Source of the DNA: Rikenellaceae bacterium
GTDB lineage: Bacteria > Bacteroidota > Bacteroidia > Bacteroidales > UBA932
DNA length: 14,156 bases
Direction of reading: 5' to 3'
Assembly (NCBI GenBank): GCA_900771005.1
Contig: CAAGMI010000085.1
Coordinates: 1 to 14,156, forward strand
Shown: positions 7,801 through 13,462 of the stretch, piece by piece
Layout of the letters: every line of letters begins with the position of its first letter
How positions within the stretch are numbered: the first letter of the stretch is position 1
Notes under the pieces: generated by a model
Told to the model about the DNA's origin: nothing
Seen by the model: the letters and a program-made list of their open reading frames with translations, nothing else
Databases searched by the model: none
Made by a program: the position numbers and the translations under genes

Positions 7801-10800
7801 ACAAAGCGGGATACGCCAATCGGGGTCATTCAACGGGATCGAATGGCATTGATTATTACGTCGACAAGAATACATTGGCGCTGGCCGTCTACGGTGACGG
7901 CTCGCTCCTCGTTACGACGAATCTGACAGACCGTTCCACGTCCGTTCGGGTCGGTACTGCAACGCATCAGGGCGTCGGCTATGCCGTTGTGGAATGTGTC
8001 AACATGTATCGCGACCAGCCGAGCTACCGCACTAACTCAATTTCTTGGCAAGTTGCCGTTCCGACGAATGTCACAGAGCATGTCTATGTGCGCTATCGTG
8101 ACGTGACCGGCGAGTATATGGATGGGCGGTATGCGACGGTAGGAATGCAGAGTTTTGGCGCGAAGTGGATGTGTGGCTATTGCGAGAGCGAGCGGGGGCT
8201 TGTTCACGAGAGACTTGCGCTCGACTTCCATTTGGGCAGGAACTCGAATCCGAACGACGGCGACACGGATGGCGACAGACTTTCGGATTTGCAGGAGGTG
8301 GCGCTCGGAACGAACTTGAATTCGTCCGACACGGACGGCGATTCGCTTCCAGACGGGTGGGAGGTCGGTTATGGGCTTGATCCCCTGTCGGCGGTCGGCG
8401 ACGATGGTGCGCAGGGGGATTTTGACGGCGACGGCCTGCTGAATGTGGATGAATATGCTCATGGTACGAATCCGGCTCTTGCTGATACAGATGGTGACGG
8501 ACTTTCTGATTTGACGGAACTTGGTGGCGTGACAACCAATTCCCTGCCTTGGCTTCAGTTCGAGACGCAGACGAATCTGACGGCTTCTTTTGATTATGCC
8601 ACCGGGTCTGTCGTGACATGGCCGCTTCCAGAGCCGATCTATCTGCATGGGGTCTGTGTGACGGAGGTGACCGTTGATTCCAGCGGGTTGGTCTATTTCA
8701 ATCGGAAGGGAACTCGCAGGACATGGAGTAGCAGCAGTGAATCACGGATGACGGACTCGTGGACGATCAACGCTGATTCGTATACTGTCGCACCTTTCTG
8801 GGATTATCTGTATTTGACCGAGCAAACGCCCGCATCCGTGATTTCGGCGGGGACTGCGACCATTGGGACGAACCGCTACCTCGTGATCCAGTATGACGGC
8901 GTATGCCCTTACGACAACCGTACACGGCAAGGCGTGACGAACTCGGTCTCATGGCAACTGGCAGTTCCATACGGGGATGCAGACAGGATGTGTGTCAGGT
9001 ATTCAAATCAGACCGGCACGACAGACGGCAGAGAGGCGAGTGTCGGGTATCAGGATTTCAACGGGGTCAAAAAGGCGTCCTATTGTTACCGTGAAGCAGG
9101 GAGGATATTTGATGGTGCGTCAGTTTCGTTTGCAGTCGGTACCAATACTGATCCCTTGAATGCGGACACTCTTGGCGAAGGGTCTGGTGACTATTCCGTC
9201 TACCAGTCACAAGTCGATCCGTCGACGCATGATGCCGACGACGACGGACTGCCTGACGCGGAGGAGCGGGCGAGAGGGACGAATCTCATGAATGCCGATA
9301 CGGACGGCGACGGGATGCCCGACGGTTGGGAGGTGCGGTATGGCTTCAACCCATGTGTTGCCACCGATGCCGACGGGGATGCGGACAATGACGGCGTAAC
9401 GAATCTCGAGGAAGGTCAGCATGGGTCTAATCCGCATTCGGCAGATACTGATGGCGACGGCTTGCCTGACGGCGTTGAAGTCGGGCTTGGCACAAGTTTG
9501 ACGAATGCTGACACCGACAACGATGGGCTCGATGACAGCTATGAATACGATGCTGGTCTTGATCCGTGTCATCCTGATACGGATCGGGATGGCTTGCCGG
9601 ACGGTTGGGAGGTGGATCATGGCCTTGACCCCGATTGTGCTACGGGTGACGATGGCACGGATGGCGACCCCGACAACGACGGGCTTTCCAACGTCGACGA
9701 ATATCAGAATGGCTGTGATCCGCAAGAGCCCGATACCGATGGGGACGGAGTGAATGACGGTGTGGAAGTCGGCCAGGGCTCGGATCCGACGGACGCTTCC
9801 GATCATGGCGTTGCGCCTCCTGCGGAGAAATTCAGGGAACTTGTTTTCAACATCAACGGCGACTATGCGGCATGGGAGATGACGATTGAGGGTCAAGGGC
9901 CAGATGACACGAGGACGAGAAAGATCACAATGGGCGCACCCAATGCGGCACAGAATGTACCGCTGAAAATGCGCAAGGGGAATTCCTACAGATTGTCGAT
10001 GCGTTGGCTGAACAGTGACGGGCATACGAATCCGTACTGCTGGTATTGCTGGCAGGCGAAAATCGACGACATTCCGTCTGCCTGCTCGTATCAGGGCTAT
10101 TCGACGCAGCGCTTGAGTGGGAACGAGGTCTTGGTCGGTCCGGGGTGGGTGGCCGAGAATGCGGACGGGCTTCTTTCAGGTCATGTCCACACGCATGACC
10201 CAGATGACAACGGATATGGTGGGGGCAATGTCGCAGAAGGACTTGTCGCCACACTTTATGTTCTTGATGATCCGAAGCTGATTCCGGATTATGACCGTGA
10301 CGGTGAGATTGACGATGAGGATGAGCGCACGGCTTCGGATGGGGGTCGGGATTTCCGCTTTTGGACGAATGACGACAGTGACCGTTCGTCATCGGACGGT
10401 GACACGGCCAGGGCCGTTGCCGACGAATTCCCTGTCAACGGGCTGGACTGGGACTCAGGCAGAGTGAATGGACGCCGTGATCTGATCGACTACGCAGCCA
10501 TTCAGATGGATCTGAAGCCCGTGGTCGACAGCGTACCTGGGTTTATTCGATCTTCCCTGACCTTTCGGCTCCGACATGCAGAAGGCGCGTTGAACGCAGT
10601 ATGGTCTACGATGGGGAAGCGCGATCTGGCGTCGTTCTTCAAGAATGACTTGTCTGGATTCGGATCTGATTTAAGTCAGGTTTCACGGTCGGCTGAAAAG
10701 GGGCGTATAGGATCTGGAGGGCTGGCTGTGCCTGACGGCTTTGCGGCTCTGGCCAAGGCTGGGGGAAATCAGGGCGTGTTCTGGGTTGATGGCCGGCAGT

Positions 10801-12056
10801 CCTCGGTAGAGCCTCTGTGGGTTGAGGTCTTGTATGATTCTCGCGTGATCTGTTCCAATAAACTGGAGATGAGCATTTCAAATGTTGAGGACATGTATCG
10901 GTGGCTGAATCAGCGAGGCGTTTGCGGCGCGTCCGTCGATAAGGCGTCGTCCCTCGGCGAGCCGTGGAACTTTCCGGATCGCGAGTCCGATGGCGGACAG
11001 TTCGTGTTCGTGCATGGGTACAACGTTGACGAGCATTCAGCGCGGGCGTGGTCCGCCGAGATGTTTAAGCGGCTGTGGCAGTCAGGTTCTCGCAAAATGT
11101 TTACTGCGGCGACGTGGTACGGCAACGACTCTCAGAGTGTCATTTATCTCGGGAATACGCCCGACTACTATTCAAATGTCGACCATGCGCTCTCGACGGC
11201 GGCAACCTTTAAACGGTCGGTTGCTGCGCTTCCCGGAACGAGCAAGTACGTCGCCGCGCATTCGCTCGGTAACATGCTCGTGTCCTCCGCGATTGCAGAA
11301 CACGGACTTGTTGTCACGCGTTACTTCATGCTGAACGCTGCTGTGCCAATCGAGGCCTATGCCCCCAGTGCGATAACCGAGTCCACGCGCACCAACATGA
11401 CACCTGCAGATTGGCGTCCGTATGTGCTTCGGCTTCGCGCCAACCACTGGCATGAGCTGTTCGACGGCACCGATGCGCGGCGGGATTTGACATGGAAAGG
11501 CCGATTCGCATCGATTGGTGACGTTGTCAACTATTATTCGGTTGGTGAGGATGTGCTGAACAACTCGGATGGCACTGAGAAAAATCTTTTTTCGGCAAAT
11601 TACGCATGGGCGAACCAGGAGATGCGCAAGGGAATCTGGCCGTTGCTTCTGCCTGGGAACAATGAGGCTGGTTGGTCATTCAACATCGGGTATAACGTCG
11701 TCGACCCCGATTCCGTCTCGGGTGAAGATGCCGTGACGATTCGTCGTCCTCCTGCGCAAGCGGCGCAGTTGACGGACGTGCAACTGAAACGATATCCGTT
11801 CTTCGGAGCGTTTGACGACATGTCGATCTGCACGACGAACAGGATCGTGAGTTTGCCACAGAAAAACCAGCTTCTCGCCGATGCTATTCCAGCGGAGTCG
11901 TATGCAGCTGGGCGTAATCAGATTCCTGGTTTTGTAAATCTTGAAATGCAGGGAAAGAGGTCGGGTGGTGGAGACTGGACGCATAGTTTTATCGTTGAGG
12001 CTCCATATGCATGGACCTATGAGATTTTTGATGACATCAAAGAAAGGATCAGATGA
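4893..12056 (+). CDS. Giant membrane-anchored TSP3-repeat protein with C-terminal alpha/beta hydrolase
   Basis: A 2387-residue envelope protein. Two hydrophobic segments (residues about 11-31 and 50-65) flank a loop with KFLRR; by the positive-inside rule the loop is cytoplasmic and the rest is outside. From residue 195 to about 1636, five blocks of DxDxDG calcium-binding repeats alternate with four beta-rich modules of 204-207 residues. After a linker domain (about 1637-2035) comes an alpha/beta hydrolase: VHGYN (H2041-G2042) near the oxyanion hole, nucleophile elbow AHSLG with S2124, probable acid D2220 (YYSVGEDVL) and H2364 (DWTHSFIV). The substrate is unknown; esterase, lipase or peptidase are all possible. 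The repeats suggest a calcium-stiffened stalk that places the enzyme away from the membrane. ATG 4893 has AAGGA seven bases upstream and lies 12 bases after radC. The stop overlaps the lipoprotein start. The architecture resembles large surface proteins I recall from Kiritimatiellota and Verrucomicrobiota. Confidence 0.9.
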   Translation: MVEEDVTIARWGFAAMLIFASLLTAAFLCWLHEHGIHLSEPILKFLRRPIGEVLIVLVCVGGLVQHGATKGFLGGPRMMAPREMQTELASAPESVDTVAGMFSSYTNAVTNVCATGIMQTETSVFLRAHWPWNLYPAPTGIEVYAAPQLSTNAWVGVGTAAVIGNDNCAVIELPYSVLPDGWTSSMFFMLGLNIDTDQDGLSDSFERIISKTDPNLADTDGDGMPDGWEYNNGLNPLSNPTDDEANADADGDGVANIVEMGFGTDPQKRDSDGDGIDDLGELGSVRQLDGFVWYDTSEGVDILASEVNSSIDDKVWTVDLHYPAVIGGKVYDRLTIDSNALVYLIPSTGVAVTQYNRSWQRLPADSLARTNIAIAVNWRDMEADRSGGAEIRVADISSNRCTIVEFRNLQRYYYPSEKMTAQVIVPGGTNGTILVSYLDLSQNLDGRSATIGLMDSTSRTYTNTNKCYSLQWAYDESGSIAPSMTLAYCVGTGTNPNEKDTDGDGLYDDEEIFVTKTDPCLFDTDWDGLSDGDEVERQTNPLLVDTDEDGMPDGWEVANGFNPRVADGASDADSDGLSNLLEWQRGTDPRNPDTDGDGLIDSREVAWIDEGVESVPWFNVIPLKIVEATGEPSQDLYDCDLPFTNWIAGGQITVAVADVNGVVYFGNSATTNGLSSSTGGYDLKNDSGKDCALVAGYWSNLRMRSSLSSRILFGTTQWEDKAYFVIQYENVGTYSGSASNKISFQVSICESTPDVVSVRYGNVIDDRNGYYLTIGAQGGEDDNWDNYPKLNCFYGSTSYPILSGRTIVYHFGCGGDPLEIDTDGDGLADAEEVSAGTNPRKVDSDGDGLDDGWEIEYGLDPLSAEGRDGAGGDFDSDGIENVREYDHKTNPASADTDDDGLSDGEEMGFITVGNAIPWLSLDESEDVTLPLLNEYRNTYSLNWTLPIPLRVQGELVTNLTLTSRGWLFFNKAGYANRGHSTGSNGIDYYVDKNTLALAVYGDGSLLVTTNLTDRSTSVRVGTATHQGVGYAVVECVNMYRDQPSYRTNSISWQVAVPTNVTEHVYVRYRDVTGEYMDGRYATVGMQSFGAKWMCGYCESERGLVHERLALDFHLGRNSNPNDGDTDGDRLSDLQEVALGTNLNSSDTDGDSLPDGWEVGYGLDPLSAVGDDGAQGDFDGDGLLNVDEYAHGTNPALADTDGDGLSDLTELGGVTTNSLPWLQFETQTNLTASFDYATGSVVTWPLPEPIYLHGVCVTEVTVDSSGLVYFNRKGTRRTWSSSSESRMTDSWTINADSYTVAPFWDYLYLTEQTPASVISAGTATIGTNRYLVIQYDGVCPYDNRTRQGVTNSVSWQLAVPYGDADRMCVRYSNQTGTTDGREASVGYQDFNGVKKASYCYREAGRIFDGASVSFAVGTNTDPLNADTLGEGSGDYSVYQSQVDPSTHDADDDGLPDAEERARGTNLMNADTDGDGMPDGWEVRYGFNPCVATDADGDADNDGVTNLEEGQHGSNPHSADTDGDGLPDGVEVGLGTSLTNADTDNDGLDDSYEYDAGLDPCHPDTDRDGLPDGWEVDHGLDPDCATGDDGTDGDPDNDGLSNVDEYQNGCDPQEPDTDGDGVNDGVEVGQGSDPTDASDHGVAPPAEKFRELVFNINGDYAAWEMTIEGQGPDDTRTRKITMGAPNAAQNVPLKMRKGNSYRLSMRWLNSDGHTNPYCWYCWQAKIDDIPSACSYQGYSTQRLSGNEVLVGPGWVAENADGLLSGHVHTHDPDDNGYGGGNVAEGLVATLYVLDDPKLIPDYDRDGEIDDEDERTASDGGRDFRFWTNDDSDRSSSDGDTARAVADEFPVNGLDWDSGRVNGRRDLIDYAAIQMDLKPVVDSVPGFIRSSLTFRLRHAEGALNAVWSTMGKRDLASFFKNDLSGFGSDLSQVSRSAEKGRIGSGGLAVPDGFAALAKAGGNQGVFWVDGRQSSVEPLWVEVLYDSRVICSNKLEMSISNVEDMYRWLNQRGVCGASVDKASSLGEPWNFPDRESDGGQFVFVHGYNVDEHSARAWSAEMFKRLWQSGSRKMFTAATWYGNDSQSVIYLGNTPDYYSNVDHALSTAATFKRSVAALPGTSKYVAAHSLGNMLVSSAIAEHGLVVTRYFMLNAAVPIEAYAPSAITESTRTNMTPADWRPYVLRLRANHWHELFDGTDARRDLTWKGRFASIGDVVNYYSVGEDVLNNSDGTEKNLFSANYAWANQEMRKGIWPLLLPGNNEAGWSFNIGYNVVDPDSVSGEDAVTIRRPPAQAAQLTDVQLKRYPFFGAFDDMSICTTNRIVSLPQKNQLLADAIPAESYAAGRNQIPGFVNLEMQGKRSGGGDWTHSFIVEAPYAWTYEIFDDIKERIR
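5475..5741 (+). repeat. TSP3-like calcium repeat block A
   Basis: Four motifs: DTDQDGLSD, DTDGDGMPD, DADGDGVAN and DSDGDGID. The second continues into GWEYNNGLNP, the PDGWE variant typical of large bacterial surface proteins. Acidic side chains at alternating positions are the expected calcium ligands. The block links the membrane-proximal region to beta module 1. Confidence 0.85.
5742..6362 (+). repeat. Beta-rich module 1 of 4 (207 residues)
   Basis: A beta-sandwich-like module with LTIDSNALVYL, then IAIAVNWRDM, TIVEFRNLQ and ATIGLMDS, in the same order as in modules 2-4. The order resembles nidogen-like or 'choice-of-anchor' surface modules (probe strand, 'FWDDL', 'VIQY', 'ATVG'). The assignment rests on pattern, not on a profile search. 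Module 1 keeps a W in place of the FWD segment. Confidence 0.65.
6363..6710 (+). repeat. TSP3-like calcium repeat block B
   Basis: Five motifs: DTDGDGLYD, DTDWDGLSD, DTDEDGMPD (followed by GWEVANGFNP), DADSDGLSN and DTDGDGLID. It begins with TGTNPNEK, a typical lead-in, and ends in a conserved E-V before module 2. Confidence 0.85.
6711..7331 (+). repeat. Beta-rich module 2 of 4 (207 residues)
   Basis: Same order as the other modules: ITVAVADVNGVVYFGN, then CALVAGYWSNL, FVIQYENVG, NKISFQVSI and LTIGAQGG. It has exactly the length of module 1. It is the most divergent at the 'ATVG' position and carries an extra cysteine-containing strand near its end. Confidence 0.65.
7332..7616 (+). repeat. 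TSP3-like calcium repeat block C
   Basis: Four motifs: DTDGDGLAD, DSDGDGLDD (followed by GWEIEYGLDPLS), DFDSDGIEN and DTDDDGLSD. It shares a GRDGAGGD-type insert with block D (GDDGAQGD), so C and D look like the closest pair and probably arose from one duplication together with their modules. Confidence 0.85.
7617..8234 (+). repeat. Beta-rich module 3 of 4 (206 residues)
   Basis: Starts with the AIPWLSL segment that module 4 repeats as SLPWLQF. Contains LTLTSRGWLFFN, LALAVYGDGS, YAVVECVNM, NSISWQVAVP, HVYVRYRDVTG and ATVGMQSFG. It is closest to module 4, which has NSVSWQLAVP and ASVGYQDFN. Confidence 0.65.
8235..8525 (+). repeat. TSP3-like calcium repeat block D
   Basis: Four motifs: DTDGDRLSD, DTDGDSLPD (followed by GWEVGYGLDPLS), DFDGDGLLN and DTDGDGLSD. 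In the first two, the usual Gly after the third Asp is replaced by Arg or Ser, so calcium binding there could be weaker. Confidence 0.85.
8526..9137 (+). repeat. Beta-rich module 4 of 4 (204 residues)
   Basis: The clearest copy. It reads VTVDSSGLVYFN, VAPFWDYLYL, GTNRYLVIQYDGV, NSVSWQLAVP, MCVRYSNQTG and ASVGYQDFNG. The probe-strand, FWD, VIQY and ATVG order is what suggests a nidogen-like extracellular fold for all four. Confidence 0.7.
9138..9800 (+). repeat. TSP3-like calcium repeat block E (longest)
   Basis: About eight intact motifs from DADDDGLPD to DTDGDGVND, with two further GWEV units. This is roughly twice the length of the other blocks, and no beta module follows it. Its first unit (9150-9224) is degenerate: ADTLGEGSGDYSVYQSQVDP stands where ADTDGDGLSD would be expected. 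Confidence 0.85.
9801..10986 (+). other. Linker domains between the repeat stalk and the hydrolase (within the giant gene)
   Basis: Two parts can be seen. The first (about 9825-10265) is beta-rich, with LVFNINGDYAAWEMTI, a KGNSYRLSMRW strand and a histidine-rich GHVHTHDPDDN turn. The second (about 10280-10520) starts with an isolated acidic DYDRDGEIDDED and continues to FRFWTNDDSD and DLIDYAAIQMDLKP. From memory the FxFWxNDD to DLxDFxPxxLDL pattern recurs ahead of hydrolases in Verrucomicrobiota-type surface proteins. I know of no named function for either part. Confidence 0.5.
12044..12048 (+). promoter_or_regulatory. Ribosome binding site of the lipoprotein gene, inside the giant gene
   Basis: AAGGA lies near the end of the giant gene. 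The gap is 4 bases to ATG 12053 and 7 bases to ATG 12056, which slightly favours 12056. Position and spacing indicate translational coupling. Confidence 0.5.
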
Positions 12057-13021
12057 TGACAAAATTATTGATGATGGTTGCGGTCTCGCTGCCGCTCGTA
12101 GGGTGTTCGGAGTCTGTTGTCTTCAAAGTGAATGTTCACGACGAAGATGGAAATCCTGTTACCAATGCGGTAGCGGAAATAAAAACCTTGAAACGATTGA
12201 CAGGGGTAAATGTTAAGCCGAGTGATTATCGGCGGATTAAAGCCCAGTCCGACACCAATGGTGTCGTTGTTGTAAAGTTCGATCTGGTTTCGACTGATTT
12301 TAGGTATTGGTTGACGGCCGATGGGTATTACCCACTCCCGTTTCATGAAGTGTGTTATCGGATGAAGAAGGATCATTTACTCCATGTGGAGCTTGCTGAA
12401 CATGAAAAGGAGGAGACGGTCGTCATGCGGAAGATTAAGAATCCGATCCCGATGTACCGTTATCGCATTAACGGATCCAAGTACCTACCACGAGAAAATG
12501 GGGATTACGGTTTTGACATGAAGGCCGGAGATTGGGTCGCGCCCCTCGGCAAGGGTGAGGTGGCCGATTTTTATATCAGGAAGAACTATGACGAAAAGGC
12601 TCGCAGTACGAAGTCCGCTCTGTTTTTCAAGGGGAAGGGGAACGGCGCATATAAGATGAAGGCATTTGTGGACAGCGAGTTCCGCTCGTGTTATGTGGCC
12701 GACACGAACGCCGTCTTTGGAACATTGTTCCGTTATGAATATTGGACGCATGACCATGTTAATCCGAAAGATGGTTCTCACAGAACGGAGGTTTGCGACG
12801 TTGATGCGGACGAATGCCTCATTCTCCGCACACGGTGCCGCTTCGATGAAAAGGGAAATCTTGTGTCGTGTCATTATTCAAAAATTTACGGAAAGATTGA
12901 GATATTTGGCTGGCTTAACTTCATGTCCAGCGCATTTAATCCAACACCGAACGATGCCAATCTTGAATTTGATGCAAGGAGAAATCTGAATAAGAAAGAC
13001 ACCTCGCTCTATATGCTGTAA
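12053..13021 (+). CDS. Putative lipoprotein with N-terminal Ig/carboxypeptidase-regulatory-like domain
   Basis: 322 residues from ATG 12053, or 321 from ATG 12056; both overlap the giant gene's stop in ATGATGA. The N-terminus is a lipoprotein signal: TK, a hydrophobic run, then lipobox L15-V16-G17-C18 with Ser at +2, which by the E. coli rule would favour the outer membrane. Residues about 22-105 (VNVHDEDGNPVTNAVAEI, SDTNGVVVVKF, LTADGYYPLP) have the 'DxxGxPVxxA...TDxNG...GYY' pattern of CarboxypepD_reg/Ig-like folds. Later landmarks are IKNPIPMYRYRIN, DMKAGDWVAPLGKGEVADFY, CRFDEKGNLVS and FNPTPNDANLEFD. I recall a lineage-restricted family with these in Kiritimatiellota/Lentisphaerae, with no known function. 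The coupling suggests a role with the giant hydrolase: partner, anchor, chaperone or inhibitor. The gene looks moderately AT-richer than the giant gene. Confidence 0.87.
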   Translation: MMTKLLMMVAVSLPLVGCSESVVFKVNVHDEDGNPVTNAVAEIKTLKRLTGVNVKPSDYRRIKAQSDTNGVVVVKFDLVSTDFRYWLTADGYYPLPFHEVCYRMKKDHLLHVELAEHEKEETVVMRKIKNPIPMYRYRINGSKYLPRENGDYGFDMKAGDWVAPLGKGEVADFYIRKNYDEKARSTKSALFFKGKGNGAYKMKAFVDSEFRSCYVADTNAVFGTLFRYEYWTHDHVNPKDGSHRTEVCDVDADECLILRTRCRFDEKGNLVSCHYSKIYGKIEIFGWLNFMSSAFNPTPNDANLEFDARRNLNKKDTSLYML

Positions 13022-13066
13022 GCCCGTGCCCGGGCATAGTTGTCGCTTAAGCAAGAATAATCGGAA
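13022..13066 (+). other. Largest intergenic gap, with a small GC-rich hairpin
   Basis: GCCCG (13022-13026) and CGGGC (13031-13035) form a 5-bp stem with a TGCC loop, one base after the lipoprotein stop. No T-tract follows, so it is a poor intrinsic terminator and could at most stabilise the upstream mRNA 3' end. I see no convincing promoter; the AATAAT at 13056-13061 lacks a suitably spaced -35 element. Confidence 0.35.
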
Positions 13067-13447
13067 ATGATCATGCACGAAAAGAAGAACAAGACATTTG
13101 GCGGTATCGAGGCGAAATACACAAAGGAGCTGGCGGCGGTCACGCTGGCGTCGTTTGCTCTTGCCAGAGCGACGGCAGAGGTACTGACAGAAATGTGCCG
13201 CGACGATTCCGACCACGGCGACATTCAGTCCGGCTGGCTCAATAGCCCGTATCGGCTCCTGCAAAACCTCGAACGCGACACCGCCGAACTCGAGGCCAAG
13301 ATCAAGGCAGATCCTGACTTCTCCGACAAACACAAGCAAGAGTTCATCGCCGGTCTCATCGACCCGATCAAAGACGGCAACCAACGCGCCCGTGCCGTCG
13401 ACGCCTACATCATGAACGGTGTCCCTCTCCCCGATTTCAAGGATTGA
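13067..13447 (+). CDS. Hypothetical small helical protein
   Basis: 126 residues (124 if ATG 13073 is used). I do not recognise it. It has no signal peptide or membrane segment. It is helix-rich and charged: a Lys-rich start (KKNK), an Ala-rich helix (ELAAVTLASFALARATAEVL, residues about 22-41), a GWLNSPYRLLQNLERD segment, an acidic helix with ELEAKIKADPDFSDKH, and the end GVPLPDFKD. The ribosome binding site is weak. It ends 15 bases before the potassium-channel gene, so the two are probably co-transcribed; whether it acts on the channel is unknown. Its GC-rich codon choice in the second half resembles radC more than the lipoprotein gene. Confidence 0.75.
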   Translation: MIMHEKKNKTFGGIEAKYTKELAAVTLASFALARATAEVLTEMCRDDSDHGDIQSGWLNSPYRLLQNLERDTAELEAKIKADPDFSDKHKQEFIAGLIDPIKDGNQRARAVDAYIMNGVPLPDFKD

Positions 13448-13451
13448 CATA

Positions 13452-13457
13452 AAGGAG
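13452..13457 (+). promoter_or_regulatory. Ribosome binding site deciding the channel start
   Basis: AAGGAG lies five bases before ATG 13463. It is the strongest Shine-Dalgarno match in the window and fixes the channel's start. Confidence 0.75.
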
Positions 13458-13462
13458 ATCCA

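Noticed and set aside
8037..8648. 203-residue open frame on the minus strand
   Set aside because: Also opposite the giant gene and caused by the same repeat composition; no start signal or domain seen.
5475..9800. CRISPR-like or satellite periodic DNA
   Set aside because: The periodicity is codon-level protein repetition within one open frame. Copies differ in synonymous positions and have no equal-length spacers.
9207..10025. 272-residue open frame on the minus strand opposite repeat block E
   Set aside because: The GAT/GAC-rich repeats read in reverse give stop-free Ile/Val/Arg-rich frames. It lies wholly opposite a strong gene and shows no recognisable domain.
4893..13021. Rhs/YD-type or contact-dependent toxin with immunity gene
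   Set aside because: No YD repeats, PT-HINT, VENN or filamentous-haemagglutinin repeats are visible, and the C-terminal domain is an ordinary hydrolase fold. The effector-immunity idea is kept only as one option in the findings.
13022..13040. Hairpin GCCCG-TGCC-CGGGC as a terminator
   Set aside because: The stem is five base pairs and is not followed by a T-run. The overlapping 10-base palindrome TGCCCGGGCA is too short to call an operator.
13040..13061. Possible promoter TTGTCG ... AATAAT
   Set aside because: The spacing between the two boxes is about 10 bases, far below the 16-18 needed.
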